Below, piece after piece: positions 1 through 4,113 of a stretch of DNA of 5,210 bases (its first letter is position 1; each line of letters opens with the position of its first letter). Origin of the DNA: Aquirhabdus sp. (GTDB lineage Bacteria > Pseudomonadota > Gammaproteobacteria > Pseudomonadales > Moraxellaceae). The stretch spans positions 1 to 5,210 of the forward strand of contig JASLFQ010000189.1 of NCBI GenBank assembly GCA_030150595.1, written 5' to 3'. The translations under genes were made by a program, and so were the position numbers. Below the pieces are notes generated by a model. That model was not told the DNA's origin. It saw nothing but the letters and a program-made list of their open reading frames with translations, and did no database searches.

Positions 1-2
1 GT

Positions 3-989
3 ATGAAAGCAAAAATGATTTTTGCGGTAACGGCTGCACTTGTTGTGAGTTCAGCACAGGCTCAAACGATGTGCGTGTTCGATCTTCTTGGGGCTAATGG
101 CGATAGCTACGCGCTGATGAAGGATTATGCACTCGCTGCGAAGCAATGGGGTGCAGACATTGTTCTAAAGCCTTATCCTGATGAACGTGTTGCGTTTGAA
201 GATTTTAAAGCAGGTCAATGCGATGCGATCTCACTGAGCGGATTACGTGCACGTCAATTCAATAGTTTCGTGGGTTCAATCGATTCCATTGGTGGTGTTC
301 CGAGTAATGCTGCTGCAAAAATGATGCTGACTTTGATGGCAAATCCGAAACTTGCGCCAGATATGATCAGTAAAGGTTATGAAGTTGCAGGTGTGACATC
401 TTTAGGCTCTGCCTACATCATGGTGAGAGATCGCAAGATTAATTCATTGGCAAAAGCAGCGGGCATCAAATTCGGTGTTCTAGATTATGATAAAGCCGAA
501 GCGGCGATGATCCAGAAAATAGGGGCACAACCTGTATCTAGTGACTTGATGAGCATCGGCGGCAAGTTTAATAATGGTCAGATTGATGCGATGGGAATGC
601 CCGCGCTGGCGTTTAGGCCGATGGAGATTTTCAAAGGATTAGGTACGAAGGGTGCAATATTTCGGTTTCCTGTACTCCATATCACCTACGACATTATTAT
701 TCGTCCAGACCAATTTCCTGAAGGCTATGGTCAAAAAAGTCGTACATGGGTTGCTAGCCTTGTGAATCGTGAGTTTGCAACGATAGCGAAGACGGAAAAG
801 GATATCGACCCCAAATATTGGGAAGATCTAACCGCCAATGACAAACTCGGTTATATGAAGCTAATGCGCGAGGCGCGTATTGATCTGACTAAGCAAGATA
901 TTTACAACAAAAAAATGATGGGGCTACTGAAAAAAGTGCGTTGTGCGCAGGATCCCAATAGTTTTGAGTGCTCCCTGACAGGAGAGTAA
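3..989 (+). CDS. Secreted solute-binding-like protein, paralogue 1 of 3
   Basis: Predicted periplasmic protein of 328 aa. Residues 1-20 form a signal peptide: a short Lys-containing N-region, a hydrophobic stretch, then a Ser-Ala-Gln-Ala cleavage site before Gln21. There is no lipobox, so it should be soluble rather than a lipoprotein. The mature part begins with the conserved TMCVFDLLGANGD block, and carries FKAGQCD near 68-74, RARQFN near 82-87, a DRKINSLAKAAG-IKFGVLDYD stretch at 143-163 typical of solute-binding proteins, and FPEGYGQKSR near 238-247. Cysteines lie at 24, 73, 314 and 323, all shared with the two paralogues. The family matches what I recall as 'putative solute-binding protein' (DUF6091), often labelled AdeT in Acinetobacter. 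The ATG at base 3 fits the signal peptide, but its ribosome-binding site lies left of the window, so the start is unproven. Unlike its neighbours it uses rare Arg codons (AGA, AGG, CGG) and several ATA codons. Ligand and partner are unknown. Confidence 0.85.
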   Translation: MKAKMIFAVTAALVVSSAQAQTMCVFDLLGANGDSYALMKDYALAAKQWGADIVLKPYPDERVAFEDFKAGQCDAISLSGLRARQFNSFVGSIDSIGGVPSNAAAKMMLTLMANPKLAPDMISKGYEVAGVTSLGSAYIMVRDRKINSLAKAAGIKFGVLDYDKAEAAMIQKIGAQPVSSDLMSIGGKFNNGQIDAMGMPALAFRPMEIFKGLGTKGAIFRFPVLHITYDIIIRPDQFPEGYGQKSRTWVASLVNREFATIAKTEKDIDPKYWEDLTANDKLGYMKLMREARIDLTKQDIYNKKMMGLLKKVRCAQDPNSFECSLTGE

Positions 990-1001
990 AACGACGTGTG
1001 A

Positions 1002-1039
1002 CCATTACGGATAATGAAATTGTCCGTAATGGATGTTTT
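1002..1039 (+). terminator. Intrinsic terminator after paralogue 1
   Basis: A perfect 10-bp stem pairs CCATTACGGA (1002-1011) with TCCGTAATGG (1023-1032). It extends inward through one G-T wobble and three A-T pairs to a GAA loop. The following tract is short (TTTT at 1036-1039, interrupted by ATG), so termination may be leaky. It starts 12 bases after the stop codon of paralogue 1. Confidence 0.7.
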
Positions 1040-1104
1040 GAATTGTGTTGATGTGGTTACAGAACGCATAAGATGCTATCGAATTCAGTAAAAACAATCA
1101 TTCT

Positions 1105-1124
1105 ATGCTTGAAAAATGCTTGAA
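1105..1124 (+). repeat. Direct repeat ATGCTTGAA x2, 11-bp period
   Basis: ATGCTTGAA occurs at 1105-1113 and again at 1116-1124, so the two copies sit one helical turn apart, just upstream of a -10-like TATACT in the leader of paralogue 2. The position would suit a regulator binding site, but chance cannot be excluded for a 9-mer in AT-rich DNA. Confidence 0.4.
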
Positions 1125-1141
1125 GTCGGGCAGAATATACT
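1109..1141 (+). promoter_or_regulatory. Candidate promoter of paralogue 2
   Basis: TATACT (1136-1141) is a good -10 hexamer, but the best -35 (TTGAAA, 1109-1114) is 21 bases away, too far for an ordinary sigma-70 promoter. Pairing the same -35 with CAGAAT (1131-1136) gives a 16-base spacer but a weaker -10. Transcription would start roughly 50-60 bases before the ATG at 1201. The presence of a terminator upstream makes an independent promoter likely somewhere in 1040-1180; this exact assignment is tentative. Confidence 0.3.
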
Positions 1142-1200
1142 CATTCAAAAAATAGGAATGGAATACCTCCATTAACTATAGGAATAAAAGGGAAGTCACT

Positions 1201-2193
1201 ATGAAAACCAATTTGAAACTGGCTGTAGCAGCAACCGCTATTGCACTGGCAAGTTCAGCACAGGCGCAAACGATGTGTGTATTCGATCTTCTGGGTGCGA
1301 ATGGCGACAACTATGCGATGATGAAAGATTATGCGCTTGCTGCAAAGCAATGGGGTGCAAATATTACGCTAAAAGCGTATACCGATGAACGCGTTGCATC
1401 AGAAGACTTTAAAGCAGGTCAGTGTGATGGTGTTGCGCTGACAGGTATTCGTGCACGTGAATTCAATAACTTCACGGGTTCGATTGATGCGATTGGCGGT
1501 TTAAACAATAATGCACAAGCAAAAACAGTGATCAATGTGATGGCAAGCCCTAAACTTGCACCAGATATGATCCAAAATGGTTATGAAGTTGCTGGTGTGA
1601 CAACACTTGGTTCAGCTTATATTTTAGTGAATGATCGTAGTATCAATACGTTAGCTAAAGCCGCTGGTAAGCGTTTTGGTGTATTAGACTATGATAAAGC
1701 TCAAGCGAAAATCGTACAAAAAGTGGGCGCACAACCGGTTTCTGTGGATTTGTTGACGATTGGCGGTAAGTTTAATAATGGTCAAGTTGACATGATCGGT
1801 ATGCCAGCGATGGGATTCAAGCCTTTAGAGCTGTATAAAGGAGTTGGTACCAAAGGCGCAGTCATTCGTTTCCCTGTAGTACAGGTTACTGGTGATATCG
1901 TGATCCGTCCTGGTAAATTCCCTGCTGGTTTTGGACAAAAGAGCCGCGATTGGGTATCCAGCCAGATTGGACGCGAAATGGACGTCATCAACAAAACCGA
2001 GAAAGCAATCGATCCGAAGTATTGGATGGATATTCCACCAGCAGACAAATTGGGTTATGTAAAACTCATGCGTGAGTCACGTATCGAGATGACCAAAGAA
2101 GGCATTTATAACAAAAAAATGATGACGATTCTCAAGAAGATTCGTTGCCAATCAGATCCTTCAAGCTTTGAATGCGCACTGAATGACGAGTAA
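1201..2193 (+). CDS. Secreted solute-binding-like protein, paralogue 2 of 3
   Basis: Predicted soluble periplasmic protein of 330 aa and the closest relative of paralogue 1 in the window; most aligned blocks are identical or conservative. The signal peptide covers residues 1-22 (Lys-containing N-region, Ala/Leu-rich core, AQA cleavage site). Cysteines are at 26, 75, 316 and 325. The segment NDRSINTLAKAAGKRFGVLD (144-163) resembles the inter-domain region of periplasmic solute-binding proteins, followed by KFNNGQVD (190-197) and a Lys/Arg-rich C-terminal helix ending in an acidic tail. No transmembrane segment follows the signal peptide. The start is supported by a weak purine-rich site (AGGGAAG, 1189-1195) five bases before ATG. 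Arg codons are nearly all CGT/CGC and no ATA was seen, suggesting higher expression than paralogue 1. The family is, from memory, the DUF6091 'putative solute-binding protein' group, sometimes called AdeT and described as an efflux component, which this architecture does not support. The ligand is unknown. Confidence 0.88.
   Translation: MKTNLKLAVAATAIALASSAQAQTMCVFDLLGANGDNYAMMKDYALAAKQWGANITLKAYTDERVASEDFKAGQCDGVALTGIRAREFNNFTGSIDAIGGLNNNAQAKTVINVMASPKLAPDMIQNGYEVAGVTTLGSAYILVNDRSINTLAKAAGKRFGVLDYDKAQAKIVQKVGAQPVSVDLLTIGGKFNNGQVDMIGMPAMGFKPLELYKGVGTKGAVIRFPVVQVTGDIVIRPGKFPAGFGQKSRDWVSSQIGREMDVINKTEKAIDPKYWMDIPPADKLGYVKLMRESRIEMTKEGIYNKKMMTILKKIRCQSDPSSFECALNDE
1400..1430 (+). repeat. 31-bp exact match to paralogue 3 (copy A)
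   Basis: These 31 bases are identical to 2610-2640 and lie at the equivalent place in the two genes, encoding the EDFKAGQCDG block that includes the second conserved cysteine. A second shared tract of 14 bases (1370-1383 and 2580-2593) lies just upstream at the same offset. Flanking synonymous sites differ. Confidence 0.85.
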
Positions 2194-2217
2194 GTTTTAA
2201 CCTCGTATATTTAATGA

Positions 2218-2251
2218 ATAAAGCCTGGCAGTTGCTGGGCTTTATCGTTTT
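2218..2251 (+). terminator. Intrinsic terminator after paralogue 2
   Basis: ATAAAGCCTGGC (2218-2229) pairs with GCTGGGCTTTAT (2234-2245) across 12 positions, with two G-T wobbles in the middle, closing an AGTT tetraloop. CG and TTTT (2248-2251) follow. It lies 25 bases after the stop codon and is a convincing rho-independent terminator. Confidence 0.8.
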
Positions 2252-2263
2252 ATCACACAGGAT

Positions 2264-2283
2264 TTACGTAATAAAGTCCGTAA
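2264..2283 (+). repeat. Small inverted repeat resembling the paralogue 1 terminator
   Basis: TTACG (2264-2268) is followed by CGTAA (2279-2283). With the spacer TAATAAAGTC this resembles, in order, the elements of the hairpin at 1002-1032: TTACG, TAAT, AAA and GTCCGTAA. The stem is now only five pairs and has no T-run, so it is probably not functional. It may be a decayed copy from the gene duplication. Confidence 0.35.
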
Positions 2284-2398
2284 CGCCATTGTATTCAAGA
2301 TGGAGTTAGGCTAAAAATAGCGCGCAATGGACTGGTGGCGGCTGATAAAAAGCTGAACAGGTCTACACAGATTATGTTTATCATATATGGAGTAATAC

Positions 2399-3421
2399 AT
2401 GAAAAAAATTGCAATGGCGGCTCTCTTAGCTGCAATGAGCTTCCAAGCGACGCATGCGGCTGGTCCAAAGCTGACATTATGTGTGTATGATCCACTCGGT
2501 GCACGTGGTGATGCATTTGGATATGCAAAAGACTATGTACTGCAAATGCCACGTTTTGGCATCACGAATCCGATTGATTTAAAAGCGTATACCAACGAAG
2601 CAATCATTGCAGAAGACTTTAAAGCAGGTCAGTGTGATGGCGCGATCATGACTAATCTACGTGCTCGTCAGTTTAATAAATACACTGGCAGCTTGGATGC
2701 GATCGGTGCAGTTCCTTCAAAACAAGATCTGAACATTGCACTACAAGCCCTTTCTAACAAAGCATTAGCACCTAAAATGTCGGAAGGTGACTATGAAGTT
2801 GTTGGCTTGATTCCACTAGGTACTGCTTACATCATGGTTTCTGATCGCAAGATTAATACTTTGGCAAAAGCAGCTGGTAAGAAAATTGCCGTTCTCGACT
2901 ACGATAAATCACAAGCCAAGCTCGTACAGAAAGTCGGTGCGCAGCCTGTCAGTGTTGACTTAACAACGATCTCAGGTAAGTTTAATAACCATCAGGTCGA
3001 TATCATTGCGGGCCCTGCGGTTATTTTCAAACCGTTTGAGTTGGCAAAAGGCATGACTGGTCCAAATGGTGAAGTGACAGGTGCGGTAATCCGCTTTCCA
3101 ATCGTACAAATCACTGCCGCAATGGTTGTGCGTAAGAGCAAGTTTACCAACGAAGATGCAAACCAAAAAATCCGTGAATATGTAAACAGCCAAATTGGTA
3201 CAGCTTACAAGTACATTGATAATGCTGAAAAAGAGATCGATGCGAAGTATTGGATGGATGTTCCAGCCGCGGACAAAGTGGGCTATATGAAGCTGATGCG
3301 CGCATCACGTATGGATCTCACCAAAGATGGTACATATGATCCAGACATGATGCATTTGTTGAAGAAAGTTCGTTGTAAAACTGACCCTTCAAACTTTGAA
3401 TGTGCGATGAATGACGAGTAA
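2399..3421 (+). CDS. Secreted solute-binding-like protein, paralogue 3 of 3
   Basis: Predicted soluble periplasmic protein of 340 aa, the most divergent of the three copies. The signal peptide (1-20, ending THA before Ala21) is unrelated in detail to the AQA-type signals of the other two. Cysteines at 28, 79, 326 and 335 keep the family pattern. Conserved blocks are EDFKAGQCDG (72-81), LRARQFNKYTGS (87-98), SDRKINTLAKAAGKKIAVLD (148-167) and KFNNHQVD (194-201). Against paralogue 2 it has two extra residues near 55-60 and five extra at about 219-227 (GPNGEV region). Around 236-245 it has QITAAMVVR where the others have an Asp (TGD or TYD), which may change ligand choice. The start is supported by GGAG (2389-2392) six bases before ATG, and the gene ends with tandem stops TAA TAA. 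I found no convincing promoter in 2252-2388. Family assignment is as for the other copies (DUF6091-like, from memory); the ligand is unknown. Confidence 0.87.
   Translation: MKKIAMAALLAAMSFQATHAAGPKLTLCVYDPLGARGDAFGYAKDYVLQMPRFGITNPIDLKAYTNEAIIAEDFKAGQCDGAIMTNLRARQFNKYTGSLDAIGAVPSKQDLNIALQALSNKALAPKMSEGDYEVVGLIPLGTAYIMVSDRKINTLAKAAGKKIAVLDYDKSQAKLVQKVGAQPVSVDLTTISGKFNNHQVDIIAGPAVIFKPFELAKGMTGPNGEVTGAVIRFPIVQITAAMVVRKSKFTNEDANQKIREYVNSQIGTAYKYIDNAEKEIDAKYWMDVPAADKVGYMKLMRASRMDLTKDGTYDPDMMHLLKKVRCKTDPSNFECAMNDE
2610..2640 (+). repeat. 31-bp exact match to paralogue 2 (copy B)
   Basis: This tract is identical to 1400-1430, in the same frame and at the equivalent codon positions of the neighbouring paralogue. 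It encodes the conserved block around Cys79. It shows recent common descent, local gene conversion, or strong codon constraint. Confidence 0.85.
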
Positions 3422-3431
3422 TAAGTTGGTT

Positions 3432-3472
3432 TTTAAGTTGATTGCATAAATCGACTTTAAACTCAGTTTTTT
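3432..3472 (+). terminator. First terminator hairpin after paralogue 3
   Basis: TTTAAGTTGAT (3432-3442) pairs with ATCGACTTTAAA (3450-3461), with one G-T wobble and one bulged T. Five bases later comes a run of six T (3467-3472). The stem is AT-rich and the T-run is slightly displaced, so this is the weaker of two hairpins in tandem. Confidence 0.5.
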
Positions 3473-3481
3473 GCCTCAATT

Positions 3482-3531
3482 AACCTACTTGTGGAATTGT
3501 TGTTATGACAATTCTATTCGTAGGTTTTTTT
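3482..3531 (+). terminator. Second, strong terminator between paralogue 3 and erpA
   Basis: The outer stem AACCTAC (3482-3488) pairs with GTAGGTT (3520-3526). The inner stem GAATTGT (3494-3500) pairs with ACAATTC (3508-3514). A partly wobble-paired internal loop separates them. Seven T follow directly (3525-3531). This should separate transcription of the secreted-protein genes from erpA. Confidence 0.8.
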
Positions 3532-3544
3532 ATTGAATCATATT

Positions 3545-3565
3545 TCACTACGATTTCGTAGGTGA
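3545..3565. repeat. Inverted repeat upstream of erpA
   Basis: TCACTACG (3545-3552) faces CGTAGGTGA (3557-3565); the arms match apart from one bulged G, with a four-base centre. It lies just upstream of the erpA promoter region and has no T-run, so it is more likely an operator-like site or chance than a terminator. Its right arm repeats TTCGTAGGT from the preceding terminator (3517-3525). Confidence 0.4.
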
Positions 3566-3566
3566 T

Positions 3567-3587
3567 TGACGTTTGAAAAATGACGTT
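3567..3587 (+). repeat. Direct repeat TGACGTT x2, 14-bp period
   Basis: TGACGTT occurs at 3567-3573 and 3581-3587, about 120 bases before the erpA start codon. A -35-like TTGAAA (3573-3578) lies between them. It may be part of a regulatory site; I do not recognise it as a known operator. Confidence 0.35.
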
Positions 3588-3597
3588 ACACCCAAAT

Positions 3598-3627
3598 TTT
3601 AATCCTATCGGGCGAACGTGTTATGAT
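3598..3627 (+). promoter_or_regulatory. Candidate erpA promoter, extended -10
   Basis: TATGAT (3622-3627) preceded by TG at 3619-3620 gives an extended -10 element. The -35 at the right distance is poor (TTTAAT or TTAATC at 3598-3604), as is common for extended -10 promoters. The predicted start near 3634 gives a leader of about 73 bases. CCTATC (3604-3609) and GATAGG (3625-3630) form an inverted repeat spanning the spacer and the -10, a place where a bound repressor would block polymerase. A second possible promoter is TTGAAA (3573-3578) with TTTAAT (3598-3603), but its 19-base spacer is long. Confidence 0.4.
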
Positions 3628-3707
3628 AGGGTCTTGCGGATCGACCAATTTTTCTTAATCTTTGGGAAATTGTAGAGTTACGCTTCTGTGTTGAGGAGAT
3701 TTGAGAG

Positions 3708-4043
3708 ATGAATGCACCTGCCATGGTTTTAACTGATCGTGCGGCGACCAAAGTTCGTCAATTGCGTGATGGTGAAGGAAGTGATGACTTGTTACTACGG
3801 GTTTATGTCACAGGCGGTGGCTGCTCTGGATTTTCCTATGGATTCACATTTGCTGAAGCAGCAAATGATGATGATGCACGCATCGAGAACGGTGATGTGG
3901 CAATGGTCGTTGATTCATTAAGCTACCAATATTTAGTCGGTTCAGAAGTGGATTATCTTGAAGGCTTAGAAGGCTCTCGGTTTATCGTGAAAAATCCAAA
4001 TGCGACAACAACTTGTGGCTGTGGATCTTCGTTCTCGTTGTAA
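3708..4043 (+). CDS. erpA: Iron-sulfur cluster insertion protein ErpA
   Basis: A-type iron-sulfur carrier of 111 aa, close to the usual length. In known members (established for E. coli) ErpA receives Fe-S clusters from the assembly scaffold and passes them to apo-enzymes, including the isoprenoid enzymes IspG and IspH; it acts in the cytoplasm. The family signature is complete: Cys39 in GGGCSGF and the C-terminal pair Cys103 and Cys105 in [11 protein letters not shown], which together bind the cluster. [10 protein letters not shown] (28-37) and [18 protein letters not shown] (69-86) are also typical. A good ribosome-binding site, GAGGAG (3693-3698), sits nine bases before ATG. It could only be confused with the paralogue IscA, but the C-terminal GSSFSL and lack of isc neighbours favour ErpA. 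It stands alone behind a strong terminator and converges on anmK. Confidence 0.95.
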   Translation: MNAPAMVLTDRAATKVRQLRDGEGSDDLLLRVYVTGGGCSGFSYGFTFAEAANDDDARIENGDVAMVVDSLSYQYLVGSEVDYLEGLEGSRFIVKNPNATTTCGCGSSFSL

Positions 4044-4082
4044 GATCTTTTCCCCGTTTTCAACATTCAAAAATACTAATTT

Positions 4083-4113
4083 AAAACGACACACCGCAAA
4101 TTAGCGGTGTGTC
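4083..4113 (-). terminator. anmK terminator overlapping its stop codon
   Basis: A perfect 10-bp stem, GACACACCGC (4088-4097) with GCGGTGTGTC (4104-4113), encloses a six-base loop (4098-4103) that contains the anmK stop codon at 4101-4103. On the minus strand the stem is followed by G and TTTT (4087-4083). On the plus strand no T-run follows, so it probably serves anmK rather than erpA. Confidence 0.75.

Noticed and set aside
60..80. Lipoprotein signal in the secreted paralogues, given the Cys soon after the signal peptide
   Set aside because: The residues before the Cys (Gln-Thr-Met, or Leu-Thr-Leu in paralogue 3) do not form a lipobox, and the Cys belongs to a conserved strand.
1782..2048. 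Minus-strand open frame of 88 codons inside paralogue 2
   Set aside because: It lies wholly within a well-supported gene on the other strand and its product looks like arbitrary translation.
2353..2384. Promoter for paralogue 3 from CTGAAC and TATCAT
   Set aside because: The spacer is about 20 bases, the -35 is poor, and transcription would start on top of the ribosome-binding site at 2389-2392.
2295..2552. Minus-strand open frame of 85 codons across the paralogue 3 start
   Set aside because: It overlaps the signal peptide region of a clear gene, has no ribosome-binding site that I can see and no recognisable motif.
2972..3193. Minus-strand open frame of 73 codons inside paralogue 3
   Set aside because: It is entirely antisense to a conserved coding region, with no start signal or family features.
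3739..3921. Second plus-strand frame of 60 codons inside erpA
   Set aside because: It is an out-of-frame reading of a highly conserved gene; ErpA carries all the family residues.
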